Shown: in pieces, positions 12,399 through 25,240 of the stretch
How the letters are laid out: each line of letters opens with the position of its first letter
How positions within the stretch are numbered: the stretch's first letter is position 1
Origin: Rhexocercosporidium sp. MPI-PUGE-AT-0058
Taxonomy: Eukaryota; Ascomycota; Leotiomycetes; Helotiales
Assembly: GCA_020746875.1 (NCBI GenBank)
Contig: JAGTJL010000012.1
Location: 2,108,001 to 2,172,000 of the forward strand
DNA: 64,000 nucleotides
Direction of reading: 5' to 3'
Notes under the pieces: generated by a model
What the model saw: the letters and a program-made list of their open reading frames with translations, nothing else
What the model was told of the DNA's origin: nothing
The model's database searches: none
Position numbers and translations under genes: made by a program

Positions 12399-15293
12399 TC
12401 ACGTATAAACCTCATCGGTCAACGCGTTCAACGTCAAGCCCTCCTTCGCAAAGTCCACGCCATCCATAAACAACAACGGCATCTCTACTAAAGAACCTCT
12501 CACTCGATTTAAACTATCCTTTAACTCTGCCACTCCACCGGGGAACTCCTCCTTGACAACATGTCCGTACTCATATTTTGCAGGGAGCGTCACGTCATCC
12601 TCTTCCTTACTAGGACTGACGAACAGCTTTGAGAAAAATTCCTTGTAGTCTTCCCAGTTGCGTACGTTGTCAGCGGGTATGACATGAAAAGCTTTCGTGA
12701 AGACCTCTGTATTGATACCCGCAGTGACGGTCCAGAGTTCATCAAACTCATCAGACAAGACGTCACGAACGAGGACGTCAGCTGGAGATCCCCAGTCATA
12801 AGCGTTAGGTGCGTGACTTAAGGGTTGGAAGTTGTCGTCTGGTCGAGTTGGGTCTTGGTGAGGAAGGAGGCCGAGATGTTTACGGAACAGTTGGCGGCGG
12901 AGAGACGATGCGAATTGAGAAGCTTGGTAGGGTTCGTGGTTCATTTCGGATTCGACTAGAGTCGGGTCTTGAACCACGACAGCGATTTCTGAGTCGTGGT
13001 CTCCAAGTTGGGAACGGTCGTTCAGATTTGCGCTACCGCAGATCACAACTCGGTCATCTGCGATCAGGACTTTAGAGTGGATGTAGAGTTCTGAGAAGGG
13101 TTAGTCACGATTAATATGGGATTACAGCACAGGAAATCTCACCTTCGCTAACGTAAGCGTTGAATTCTGCTTCCTCTGATCCTGACCACGGTATTTCCTT
13201 GATGGAAGGACCATAATCCATGCAGCAAGCACTGACACTGTCGTATTTGCTTCCATCAGTGACTTGAGCACCAGCTTCTTGATACTGCTCGTAGGCAGGG
13301 TTTGATCGGCCGTAGTAAGCACCTGTGCCTTCTCCGCGACCATCATACCCCGCACCAACAATGTCGTCGTGCTCCCTCCGAGCATCCTCATAGTTGACAC
13401 CGCTAGCATCATGAACCTGAGACATTGCCGAGCCAGCATTGATTCGATCATAGTTTCTCAAGTTGTAGAAACGAATATATTTCTTCGAATCTGGGACCCC
13501 AGCCTTCTCGATCGCTTCCATGATGCTGTGGCCTCCACGACAAATGCTGTGATATTGGTATTCCATAATGGCCCTGGTACCGAGACTGTCATCGGCGTGA
13601 AGATCTCCAGCGAAAGCGGGGACTGCCGGCATACAAACAATGACTTTGAATTTCTGTCTGCTCTGATGCGCTCGGACAATGCGCTCGACGATGGCTGCTC
13701 CGATCTTGTTTCTGACTGGATGCTGTTCGTCACCTGTAGCGGTAATGAAGAACTGATTTTCGATGTAGACAAAGTGCTGACTGTTTCGAATGACATCCAT
13801 ATAGGCATTTGAGATAGAGTGCTGCATCATTAGCCCAGCCTTTCAATGATCCCGCGACCAAGCTCACCTCTTTAGCGACGCCATTGCTCCATTCAGTGCA
13901 GCTTCTCACGAGCTGGATTGACATACCCAGAGAGCCTCGATCTCCATATGAGCTTCCCGAATTGTCAACATCTCCTCTGCGCAACCTATCGAAGATACTT
14001 CCATGACCATCTGGAAGATGGAATCGGTGTCCATGGCGTCCTTCCTCGGCACCGAAGTCTCTCTCAGTACCTTCATCGTTCACCAGGCCCCGCTCGCCCT
14101 GACCACCTGAAAATGGGATGCTGTTGCTCCCATTTTCAAGATAATATCCTTCAGGAATACCATTGGCATTGAAAGTCAAGCCCGTATATTTAGGATCCTT
14201 CCTTACGTCGTACTTCTCCTCAAAGATGAAGTTCCACCGCTGCACGAAATGTGCCCGCAAGTCCTGGACGACCGGACCCCGCAAACAAATCGAGATGTCT
14301 GACCACCCCATTCGTGAATTCTTCGTACGGTCCAGCTTGTTGTGCTCCCAGTTTGTGACATCCTCAAAGTCATAGACACGAGCATTGTTAAAATCCTGGC
14401 CGGGGAATAGAGCTTTGTTGATGTCGGTCGGGTGAGCATCAGCCAAAGGGTGAGAGTTTGTATCCCAGCGACCAAAGCACAGATCAAGACCGCCCATGAA
14501 AGCAATCTCGCCGTCTACGAGACATAGTTTCTCGTGATGAGCCCAGTAGAGAACAACATCTTTGTTAACTCCATACAATGCCTTGAAAGCATCGGCTGGC
14601 ACGTCAGCAAGCTGAAGTGACTTCAGAGAGAAGTTCTGGATGCTTGATAAGAGCTCGGATTGGATGACTTGACCTGAAGGAGCGTGATCAGGATGACGGA
14701 ATACGGCAATGTTTGGGTGAAGCTGCAGTGCCTTCTTGGTGTGATCAGAACATACTGCTATCGATCAGCTTGAATTGCATCAAGTAATGTACCTTTCAGA
14801 AAGCGACTCACGTGTCAAGATCTGCGAAACTTCCTTGTAGATAATCACATTGACCTTCACGCCTCTTTCAGCAGCAGCAAGTAGCATTCGATCGATACGG
14901 TAATTCTCATTTTGGGCCGGAGGACGTCTCAAGTAGAGTTCTGTTCTTGGTCAGCTGACTATACATTGAGTCTGCAGCCAGGACGGACGTACCTGGACTC
15001 AACCACCAATCCAATATCCAGATACTCTCTCTCGCCTCTTCGATCGCAACAGACACTGCCCACATATATCCGCAGCCATCGACGTACCATTTGGCCTCGT
15101 TGCCTGTCCGTGGCGGAGCAAAGCTGTCAAAGCGATTACCACCTCTATGATCTGGAACTGCATTGCTCGAAGTATCTGTGTTGCTTTGAGATTGAACACT
15201 CGGCTCCCCGTCACCTTGGATGTTATCGATTTCTTTCTTGATATGTGATGCGAAGCTGTCAAACGCATTCTTTGCGTCGCCGAAGAACGACAT
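12399..15293 (-). CDS. Phospholipase D, fungal HKD type
   Basis: Five exons (15293-14993, 14940-14812, 14754-13868, 13821-13143, 13090-12399) join in phase to give 895 residues. All four introns (52, 57, 46, 52 nt) are GT-AG with CTGAC/CTAAT/CTAAC-like branch sites. Two HKD catalytic motifs are visible: H217-x-K219-x4-D224 (HHEKLCLVD) and H670-x-K672-x4-D677 (HSKVLIAD), the second followed by GSAN. They mark the phospholipase D superfamily, which hydrolyses phosphatidylcholine-type lipids to phosphatidic acid. The family's FVYIENQFF segment precedes the second motif. The protein lacks the PX and PH domains of Spo14-type enzymes, so it is the shorter fungal form. No signal peptide or membrane segment is seen, which suggests a cytosolic or peripheral enzyme. 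Confidence 0.92.
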
Positions 15294-15748
15294 TGTGGTT
15301 TGTGGCTACGATAAGTTGGATCTCGAAAAGGAGAGGGACGAAAGTACTCGAGATTGCCAAATGCGACGGGACCCTGCACTGGGAAATTATGAAAGGTATA
15401 ACAAAATGATGAAGGTGAAGCTGTTGATGAAGCCGGACTTGAGATGGGCTGCGTGTTGTGCATCAATCTGGTTTCAGGTCTCGGCTTGGCGGCTGCGACA
15501 CGAACCGAATCTGAGATCCCTGGAAGCACTGAGAGCGAATGAATGAAGTGCACGAATCCATCTAGCCACGATTGAGGGGTTAATGTGGCGGAGGAAAAAC
15601 AAACGACGGGCTGTTGTTTGCCCAAGAAAACATGTGAATCTCCTCGATCTTCGGAGCAAATACCGAATTTTTGCTATGCCAGCATACAGTCATAAGGATT
15701 CAAATCTCAAGTCCAGCTTGAGATCGTTAAGGTGAATTTAGGATGATT
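15294..15748. other. Upstream region of phospholipase D
   Basis: Holds the promoter side of the phospholipase D gene and the 3' flank of the DUF6536 gene, both on the minus strand. No separate gene seen. Confidence 0.5.
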
Positions 15749-18173
15749 TCACCCGCGATACCACCGGAAGGTCACAGGCTGTGAGACATACCTCCCGCTC
15801 AGCGCACAATGTCCAACACCTTGTGAGATATTCACGACTCCCCACTTCACCGGCACCAATGCAGTATCTTGTTCATCCGCCAGTGGATGACAAGCTGCAC
15901 TCAGGGCAGCACTGCAACTTCCAGCTAAGGGCATCCCACCATTGTATTTTCTGAGCCCCATGCCTACCCCAACAATCAACACAAGCCAGCCAATTCCAAT
16001 CAGGAAAATGAGTGCAATGCATGAGAAGCCGCAAGTGAGGATTGAGTGAGAAGTGTCGAGATTCCCATGCTGGTCGAAGACATCGATAGCGACGAGAAAG
16101 AGACTTTCCGACAGAATCCAATGTGTGGTGATAGATACTATCGAGATTGGGATGAGATACCGGTACGGGAGGGATAGAAAATATGTTGAACGCTGGGATC
16201 CTCGCGGTGAAGTTACTCGGAGAGATCTCTGACGATGTGCTAGATCGTGCCATTCTTTAGAAAACGACATACATGTGTACATTCTATTGTAGACGATATC
16301 TAGTCCCAGGTGTTAGTATTTTCTCCGACGGTCAGATTTGGGAGACAGGAAACATACATAGCATAGATAGGATTATCTGTGGTGAGTTTGCGAGAAGGAC
16401 GTTCTTCATGAGGCCAGGACTGCCGAGAATGGGGGTATTCCAACGAATCAATGAAGCCGATGTGACGGTACCGAACCCGAGATCCCAAAGGGTTTTGATA
16501 TCGCTTCTATGAGATGTAAGTTGAGGTCTCCGATAGACTTCTAGCTGAAGGTGCGAGATTAGAAAGTAAACATACGCCGTGGTTGTGTAATGAATCGCAT
16601 ATTTGAGAGCAAACGATAAAGCAATGACTGCTACTGCACACCTGCAAGATGTCAATTTTGGCTTCAACCAATGATGTCGTAGACCAACATAGTGTTCGAA
16701 CCTATCCATCGTTGAAGTCCCACTGCCTCGTACCTAAAATGCTTATTCACGTTCCACCGTTTAGGTTCCCCGTCAGGCCAGCCGTTTTCAAAATCTTGCT
16801 TCGTTGCGATACACATCCCAACTGTGTTTCGATCCGGATCGTCCAAGAAGCTGCTGAGAGCATCACCCATAGTCACGAATGTTGGCTCTCGACACTTCCA
16901 TATTGTCACCACCATGCACAGCAACTTTGTTAAGTTGCACGCAAGGACAGCAATCATAATCGGAACGGCAAATTCAAGCCGGCACTGATCCTCCACTTTC
17001 TGGCTGAGGCAGTATTCCACCTCCCTGTCAGCCATCAAAAATGTTTCGGTTTCATAAAGCGCCACATGAACCGAGCAGTCGAAATTATCAATCGGAATTG
17101 TCTCCAGTGTGTTGTTGGGTGCTTGCGTCGTTCCACAAACCCATGAATTCTTACTGTCGTCATACATCCAATCCAAAATGCCTAGCAGCGGGTCATTATT
17201 CTGACCAGAAACTACGACCAGTATGTGTCTCCTGGAAGAGAGATAATCCACTCCATATCCTCGAATGCAGTCTTCTGGCTCCAGCCTGTCGTAGCTCGAA
17301 ACATTCTGCTGCATCTGTGACACGACCAAATGATGGAAGTTATCTGAACCGTCTAAAGTCCACTCCGAACCGTTGACGAAATCTTCCGTTACTGCTGCAA
17401 CGATGTATTCGTTGGCTGTGAGGCTCACAAAAACCGCAGAGTTGAACCTTTCAAGTCAGCGGCAAGTCTCCCAGGATTGTGAGCACTTACATTAGATGAA
17501 GCGGGATTGAACTCGCGGCAAGCAGGATCCAAAGAACAAGTCTGCTCTTTTTAATCCTCATGAGATTCCTGAAGCTCTGGATCCCGATATCTAACCAAGT
17601 ATTCCCTGCATGTGCTTTATCGATCTCCCTCCTTGTTGGTGAGCACAGGCATTGCATGCAATAATTGCTCGCACCAAGAAGAATGGTACTCATGACATTG
17701 ATTGCAACATGAACCCAGAGCCCGATTTTCTTAATCACGGGGCAAGTATCTCGATGTATCGTTCCGATCCCTCCCGCAAGTCCGAAAGTTTTGGATGCCC
17801 AGACTGTTACTGTGACGTTCAGGATGAGTGACACGGCAACGACCAGAGCACAATAAACAGCACCAAGTCTCCATCCCTCAAACCTCTTTGGCCCAATCGT
17901 TTGGTGATCTAAAGACCCGATTGATGGCTTAGGCGAGCTCTGATACAGGCGTTGTTGCTCCGAAGTAAGGAGTTCGTCGGTGCTTCTGAACAATGGTGGA
18001 GGAGGAATAAGGCAAGGAGACTCCCAAGGGCTATTCGATGGTTAAAAACTTGCAAGCAGTAAGTTCGATGAAACTCACTCAAGCTCGATATTGTCGATTC
18101 TGAATGTCGCACTAGACTTGTGACTTGATCTCGAGGGAGTTGTCGGAGAGAGCCGCCTAGGATCGAACGCCAT
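15749..18173 (-). CDS. DUF6536 multi-pass membrane protein
   Basis: Six exons: 18173-18079, 18030-17491, 17447-16702, 16633-16576, 16506-16358 and 16299-15749, giving 712 residues with all phases closing. The intron between exons 3 and 4 is ambiguous: a GTACGA donor at 16733 with an acceptor before 16641 also closes phase (704 residues). I prefer the version that keeps a 'GLQRWI' segment. The family hallmarks are clear: 'GGIGT', 'LGASNYCMQCLCSPTR' and 'AHAGNTWLDIGI' near the N-terminus, and 'GMPLAGSCSAALSAACHP' plus 'KWGVV' near the C-terminus. Several hydrophobic helices flank a large loop with N-glycosylation-like sites. Family function is unknown; members are fungal membrane proteins. Confidence 0.85.
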
Positions 18174-19784
18174 AATGTCTCTGAATTCTCGGACTGCTTC
18201 GAATATTTCCCAAGAGCTCGAGGGCTCGGTTATACTGCTCTGGAGAAGATTGCCTCAATATCATGATATTTTTTCGGTCAATCTTGCTTAGCAGGGGTGA
18301 GAGCACGCAGAGACTTTTCAACGATGTCGTTGACAGCAGCCTAGTTGATGTAACACAGTCTTTAATGCAATGTGCCTAGTACTTAACCACAGCTCAAAAG
18401 CCTCTCCGCTAGAAAATCGAGTTATTGGATGCCGCGCTTCTCGTAGGGCTGAGACGACGAATATGTGGAACAACGCGTCAACCCCCCACCCAAACGCCAA
18501 AAAGACTGACTCGACAAAGAATATGCCAACAGTAAATCAGAAGTAAAACTCAAATTGGAGAGAGGTTCGATAGGAACCAAAGGTCGGCTTCTAGGACATA
18601 TGTAGGGCATCGGACCTGCCCTGGTCAGGCTGGGCTGAAGCTGAATGCACCTTGCTATTCGTCCACAGTAAAGCCCCCGAATTTAGCCGTCGGAAGAACC
18701 CATTTGTCGGAAGACCCTGCATCTCGTGGAATGATGAAATAAACATGATTGGGTCCAAAATAGAGTCTCATGATAGCAGGTTTTCGTCAACTGGTTCAGC
18801 AACAAGCCACACATCGAGTCATCCAAGATCCAACTCATCCAGCTTCAAATGCATGTTGAGACAGTTTTTTCTGACTCCGTTTCCACCTAAGAAGACAAGA
18901 CAAAAAAGTTCCACGATAAGTCTCCCAAGAAATGGGGCCAAATACCAAGCCTCCGGAAGGGGCAAACGCAGACCATCCACTGGGACTGATATGCTTTCAG
19001 CCCGTAAGCGGCAGCTTATCTTCACTGCACCCTCAATATTTGTGACGAATCGAGCGCTTTCAATTGAATGCAAATGCGCCGCCCCCATTCGGATGCCATG
19101 TGGCGTGTGTGGGGGTGTGATGGACTTTTTCGCGACCATCGGAGCACGTGATCACAAATATAGGATTTCCAGGTTTGGTCGGTCCCACTTTCTTTTGGAC
19201 TTTGGTATTAGTGTGTTTGAAGAGAAAGAAAGTGGAGCTCAAGAAATTCGTGTATAAAGCAGCTTTTCCATCGGTATGACCTGTTGTAATCACCGTGTGA
19301 AGAGCCGCAAAAATCAGGAGAAAGTGAGTACTGGGTACCCAGACTGCAATGCGAGAAGCGAGAAGTAACCCCAGGCAAAGCGGCAAACTTTTGATGTAGA
19401 ATTTTGAAAACCTCAGAACGGTCATAAATTGATGAATGCTATGCAAGGAGATCTGCAAACAGCTAGTTCATCAGACTTACCGTGCTCACTGAATTTACGA
19501 AGTTAGTAATAAAGCTTGGACAGTGGGAGAGATGAGTTGCTATTAATTCGTCTCGATTTTCATTCTCAGTTGGCCTACTCCAATCGAAACTTATCCAGAA
19601 CGACAATACTACAGAGAACAACTCTTTTGTTGCCAAAGTTATGTATTTTCATCATTAAATATGCCAATACAGAAGGTGGTTTCATTGCCATGGCATCGAC
19701 TCATCGTCTCATAACTTTTCATCTCCAGCGTGTATCAAATGACTGCCAAGCAACCCTGTTGTACCTCATGAGCTCATTGAATTT
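18174..19784. other. Intergenic, no supported gene
   Basis: About 1.6 kb between the DUF6536 start and the end of the GPI-protein gene. Open frames exist on both strands (about 18,652-19,257 + and 19,060-19,458 -), but they overlap each other, lack a convincing start context and match no family I know. The DUF6536 promoter must lie at the left end. Confidence 0.4.
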
Positions 19785-20640
19785 CTACAATACAGCAGCA
19801 AAGACAACACCCACAACGACAGCGAGAGCTCCAGCCATCTTTCTATTGGCGGAGTCGGCTCCCCCAGTAAATGGAATTGCGGTGCTCTGTTAATTGTTAG
19901 CGAGGGTTCACGCATATATAAACGGCGAATGACAGGGGCAGTATTTACTGTAGAGTTACTAGCAGTGGTGGTGAGGCTGCTAGTGGAAGAAGGGATGTAA
20001 TTAGGAGCGATCGTTGTGCTCACAGTTGCGGAAGTGGTAGATGCAGTTGGATATGCGGTGACAGAGGCAGACTCGGAGACAGAGGCCGGGGTGGTGCTAG
20101 CCTCGCCATTCGGTTTTGATGCACTGGTGGACGTAGTGGTTGCCCTGGGGGTGGTTGCTAGGTCTAGGGCGGTAGTAGACTCAGTGGTTGGCCCTGGAGT
20201 CGATGAAATGACTGGAGCGGGGGCAGAAGAGGTGCTGGATATGGGAGTACCAGACACTGGGGTGTTTGAAAGTCCACATTTCGTTCCAGCAGTCGTCAAA
20301 GTTCCTCCGTAGTATCTCCAAATGTTGAAGTCGTCAGGGCCGGAGCACACGAGACAGTCGGCGTAGTCAGTCAAGAATGAAACGTCGGTACATGGGCTAG
20401 CTCCGCGACTTAGGGTGATGGCAGTTCCTATCAATACATAAGGATATGCGGGTACCACTTTGTGAAGCCTATTCGTTGATGGTACTAACCACAGGCCTCG
20501 TGACAGGCAAAAAGCGGCGTTCCTGGCTCTTGACGTTTGAGTAGAGCGTGGTGCCACTCATCCTCTGGTGCAGGAACAGCTGCAGCATACGCAACGCTAA
20601 CAATGGCAACAAAGGCCGCAAGTGATTTCATTCCAATCAT
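19785..20640 (-). CDS. Ser/Thr-rich GPI-anchored cell-wall protein
   Basis: Three exons (20640-20490, 20427-19949, 19886-19785) give 243 residues; both 62-nt introns are GT-AG and in phase. There is a signal peptide in the first 23 or so residues (MIGMKSLAAFVAIVSVAYAA), with an alternative start at the fourth codon (20631). A short Cys-containing domain follows, with CHEACG, SPC, DCLVC and KCGL, roughly residues 45-105. Then comes a long Ser/Thr/Ala/Pro-rich stalk, likely O-glycosylated. It ends with a small-residue GPI-attachment-like site (TGGADSAN) and a hydrophobic tail (MAGALAVVVGVVFAAVL). The architecture indicates a secreted, GPI-anchored wall or membrane protein. The Cys pattern is not a full CFEM. 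The exact role is unknown. Confidence 0.8.
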
Positions 20641-22104
20641 ATTGAAATAGATGCTCTTAAAGAATGTGTGTGAATATCCAAAGGAAGTATGTGACTCGGA
20701 TTGGCAGATGATGGGAGGATAGCGATGAATGAAAGGGGAGAACTGTACCATGCAAGGCCACCTATATCTCCGCGCACTGCTCTTGTCCTGATCTCGATCT
20801 AGACACACCTCGTCTAATGGGGGCTTTTGTGCGACCTCGGAGATTGCGTTTTGTCAATGGCAACTTATGCCGGCCTGTGGTTAAGTAGGTTGATATTGGT
20901 GCCAAGCCTCTCTTTGGCTTTCCACGAAGGGGACTGACTAAGTGAGGATGCCGAGCTCCAGTCCGATCCATGGGTTGGCTCGATATCGAAAAGAGTGGAT
21001 ATCCCGGATAGCTCCAGACTATGGAATCAAACTGTAACTTCACTGAATGCTCACCAAAGCCAGAAGTATCAAATCAAACCCCTCACAGGGCTCAGATAGT
21101 TTCTGCGCAGAGATTTCATCCTTTACCGGTACGAGACTCAAGCCGTCTTGCAAAGGGGGGGCTGTATTCCACAACTTGTCAAGTTGTTATGTGTTCCGAA
21201 CACGCTCTGGGCGGAATGCAGCCAAGCAACCTGACGGGTAAAACCCCACTCATCCAAGCACTCATCCTCCCCAGCCATTGGACCGTGATTGTTATTTGAT
21301 CCCTTCTCACACTTGGCAGCGTCCAAACAAAGTTATCTGATCCCGCTAGTAGTTGGATTTGTGGACCAATCTGATAAGATTAGATGGGACTCTCCCTGGT
21401 TCGCAGCGTCGGATCGGGTACACTCCGCGACAACACGAGGTTGGCGCATATGGCCCCGTAGCAGCTTCTGTATATAGGTCTTGGCTGTTGATTTCTATCT
21501 TTTCTGCCCTGTCGGGGTTGTTAAGTTTGCGGATATGTCGGAAGGCATCGGCTTGCTGAGGGGAGGAGAGAGAGATGGCAACCGGTCCCAAGTCTTTGAA
21601 ACCTGGTCTAGGGCGGCCCCAAAGTAGGCTTTCTCCTTTGTAAGCCGATGCTGCAATTGTTGTCAGACGTGACAAACGAGCCAAGTGTGATAGATCCGAG
21701 AAGTGTGGGAAAATGCTGTAGAAACTTGCTGTTCTGGCTGAGGATGAGGGGCGGCCAGTGAGAGCTCATGGGGTGAGCAATCAGTAACATTGCCCCCAAG
21801 CTCTCCGGTGTCATACCAGGTCAAGGAAGTCTACAGTGACGGACACACTCCCTGCCACACATAAGGACGAGAGTGGGTACCTCGATCCTTGGCTGCGAGA
21901 TCGCCAATGAGAGGATTGGATGCAAGCTCGGCAAAGTAGCCGACCAAATAAACCAGTTAGACCATCTCTTACCTGCTGGCTCATATATAACCCAATCGTT
22001 GTTTCCGACAAATCACTCTCGATGCCCCTCTCCTCCGCTCCGTACCCTTCATCTCATTCTACTACCTCAAACTTCAGCACATCAACTATCTGAAATCAAT
22101 CATC
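20641..22104. promoter_or_regulatory. Divergent intergenic region
   Basis: About 1.46 kb shared upstream of the GPI-anchored protein (minus) and the BIM1-like protein (plus). A TATATAA box lies at 21,984-21,990, about 115 bp before the BIM1-like start codon and well placed for a core promoter. No coding sequence in it could be supported. Confidence 0.55.
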
Positions 22105-23172
22105 ATGTTTTCCAAGTCGATCCTTGGAATGGCAGTTCTTGCTCGCTTTGTCACAGCGCAAGATAAGTCCGTCCACGGTTCAGGCGCTCTTGGTACTGGT
22201 AAGTAGATAATCTACGGATCTCTATCGTCATGGAACCACTTTAGACCTGCACTTCTTGATGACGAAGATCACTAACATAGCAATAGTCATGGGGCCAGTG
22301 GCTTTCCTTTGGCCTACTGATCGTGCTTGGGACGGAGCTCACGACAATACTGGACCTTGCGGAAGCACTGCAGCCATTATCAATAGAACCGCATTCCCAA
22401 TTGGAAGTGAGCAGGAGATTCCATTTCGTGGTAGCAGCATTGACTGACTGAGTAGGCATGGGTACGATCGAAACCACCATCGCTGCCGATGCCTCGAAGA
22501 TGGCGATCCGCATCGCCTATGGCAACAGTGAGTCCTCCAAAGCGAAGTGTTTCAGACTTAGCTGACCAGGCAAGATCCAACCTCCCAGACTGAGTTCCAA
22601 GACACCCAAGGCAATGTCACCGAGATGGAACCAGGTCACCAATGCTACCCAATCAAGACCGATGCTGAGAAAGTTACTCCTGGTTCCAATGCTACCATCC
22701 AGATCGAATACATGGGCAACGACAGCGGAACTGACGAGACATTCTTCGCATGTGCCGATATTGTGAGTAGCTGCATATCGATGTCTGTGTCTGACTAACA
22801 AAACAACAGACCTTTGTTGAGTCTGCCACCTTCGACGCTACAGAAGTGATGTGCTTCAACGTAGGCGAGTCTGAATTCATCCCTGCAGGCACAAGCGGCA
22901 CCACGTCTTCAACGACTCCAGGTTCCACTGGCACAGTTGCGTCTTCGGAGCCCACTGTTGCTGTCGAAGAGGAGTCTAACAGCGGATTGAGCACTGGTGC
23001 TAAGGCTGGTATCGCCGTTGGTGCCATTGTCGGTGCCGCCTTGATGGTTGGTATCGCTTTCTTTGCTCTTCGTCGCAAGCGTTCTACTCACAAGGATGCT
23101 GAGGCCCAGCCACCAATGGGTAAGGTCTTAAGCCGGTCTGCTTCCATCGGATCTGCCCAAACCGCCCACTAA
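22105..23172 (+). CDS. BIM1/X325-like copper protein with membrane anchor
   Basis: Five exons (22105-22198, 22287-22406, 22456-22527, 22575-22762, 22810-23172) give 278 residues. The third intron must end at the AG before 22,575 to keep the conserved NNPTSQTEF. A signal peptide spans about residues 1-18. The body carries the family signature MGPVAFLWP...DNTGPCGS...NRTAFPI and a later CYPI/FACADI Cys pattern typical of the copper-acquisition factor BIM1-like (X325) family, relatives of lytic polysaccharide monooxygenases without oxidase activity. The predicted mature N-terminus is Gln-Asp, not His, although a His follows a few residues later, so copper binding is uncertain. A Ser/Thr linker leads to one C-terminal membrane helix, an RRKR stop-transfer and a cytosolic tail of about 30 residues. 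Confidence 0.85.
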
Positions 23173-25240
23173 ATCGACTCGAGACATCATCGAGGAATGG
23201 GTCTTGGAAGGTAAAAAGGGGACGACTTGTGGTTTCGTCGAAGTGGGTGCTAGTTTGATCCTGTGTGAATTATTGTTGCTGGGTAGGGTGAATTTCTGTA
23301 GGAATGATGCTTTCCGTTGTGGAGGTTTGGATGCTACGGGAAATAGACCGATGAAGTGATGATTTATGATCATATAGCGGTAGCAAGTAAATGAATCGGC
23401 TAGCAAATTCCCGTTCGCCTCTGGGTCGCGGGACATCCTGTGACAAAACAGCCCTGTTCTAAGCGAAGACCAAAACAGAACTGGCGGTAATCACCGATGC
23501 ATATTCCCCACCGTCCTATCGCGCAATGGCTACTCCCTGGAGGAGAAGAACGCTATCAGAGCCACTTGGTCCTGCCGGTAAGCTCAGCAGTCAGACCTTT
23601 ACTGGGGAGTGATGATAATCATTCCAAACAGCTTGCCATGCCTGCTGGATTCGACTGGGAACAAAGACTCGAAATCCGAAGCATTCTGCAGCAGTTCCCA
23701 CAGGTCCTTGAAAGGCGTTCCAGGTTCCCAGGTGGATGATGCACATGACTACATTGCCGTCGGTTCTTATCGTTGTTTACGTAATCTTGTTCTGGGGCCA
23801 CTCGAAGCCTCTGAAAGCCTAGAAAAGTATCCCGCTTGGAGGGTATCTTTGAAAGGAAATGTCCGCCAAAAATTAAGAAAGATTTGAAGTGTAACTCATA
23901 CACAAATGAACACATCTTCACGTGAAATTTTACGCAGAGCGATTCAAGGCTGCTTGCAGCAATTGATCCAACTAAGCTAGAGATTTTTTGACGCTTTCTG
24001 TTGACTGTGATCCATCCAGCTGTGGACACAAGCCTGTTCCGGCACATCGATCGGGATATAACCAGCTATTATTTTGGCGGTCGATGCACAACCTGAATGT
24101 TCGGGTCTCGAAATATCGGCTTGGAACAACCAAGAGCTGTAGGCTAAGACTTTCCGTTAAAAGCCACCCACCCGGCCTCGGGGTCCAGAAATGGCAGGTT
24201 TTTCGTAATCAGACCTGTTTGTGTGTTTGCCAATGTAGAATCTAATCAGATTGATCAAGATCCCCCCACTTAAATCTCACCTGGTTCCGTTTTGGCTAGA
24301 GATTGTGGTGTGACTGACTATATCGCGACTCGACTGCTAGTGTTGAGCATCTATTGTCGGTTCCATCATCGGGTTGAACCGGATGTCCTTGAAGTCTGCT
24401 GTCGGATCGTATAAAACTGACCGAGTCTGTCTGGCGGCTTCTGGTACTGACTCTTATCGTCTGCTACGTAAATAACAACCTTCTTGGACATGCAGTGAGT
24501 TAAGATACCACCAAAAATGTCCAGCACCTAACTTAAGACACTGAGTCTTCGATTCTAGCCAATTTGGACCCGCGATTTGGATTAGTCTGTAAAACAATCA
24601 TTGGGGCTCGATCTGGGTCAGCAATGCGATATTCTTGACTAATGATTCGGAAATAAATTGGGGTGGGGCGACGAAGCCACAAGCCACGGTGCTGTTGACG
24701 GAATTTTAGGTACTGATACCAGGCTCGCTTATGTACAGGACTCAGCCAAGGCTGAGTCTTAGCTCAAGGCTGAACCTCGAAACAACACAATGTTCAATAA
24801 CATGGAACATTGCAAGCCACGAAATGCAACTTATGATCAACCGCCAAACATCCTCGAAACAACGATGGGCTTTCCGGGAACTATGCCTACGACGGCATCT
24901 AATAGATCTCAAGATGAGTCAGACGACGGCAGTCGATGGCCTGGGACTTCGACTAAAAGTTGTTGGGAGATAGCCTCTGGATAAGCTCCTTGTACTTGGT
25001 ATAGGGGGTCGAGCTTCTTGCAAATCTGCGGACTCTTTTTTGTACAGTCAAACAGCTCGTAAAACTTCCAATGAGCAAATGGACTAATCTGCATTAGAAT
25101 CTACGTATAATGTACAAGCCCTTGGGTCAAACCACATTCGCGTACTGGCCCTCCATTCCCCTCTGACGAATTGACTTAACGAACCCGGGCGGTGCTCTCT
25201 CCACCATTTTTCTCTCGAGCATGCCGCTTGGTACAATACT
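23173..25240. other. Intergenic, no supported gene
   Basis: About 2 kb. Only short overlapping frames without family resemblance or splice logic. No tRNA or repeat was recognised. Confidence 0.45.

Noticed and set aside
18652..19257. 201-codon frame on +
   Set aside because: No Met start in good context, overlaps frames on the other strand, no domain or splice logic.
19060..19458. 132-codon frame on -
   Set aside because: Overlaps the frame above on the opposite strand; no family resemblance; hydrophobic run alone is not enough.
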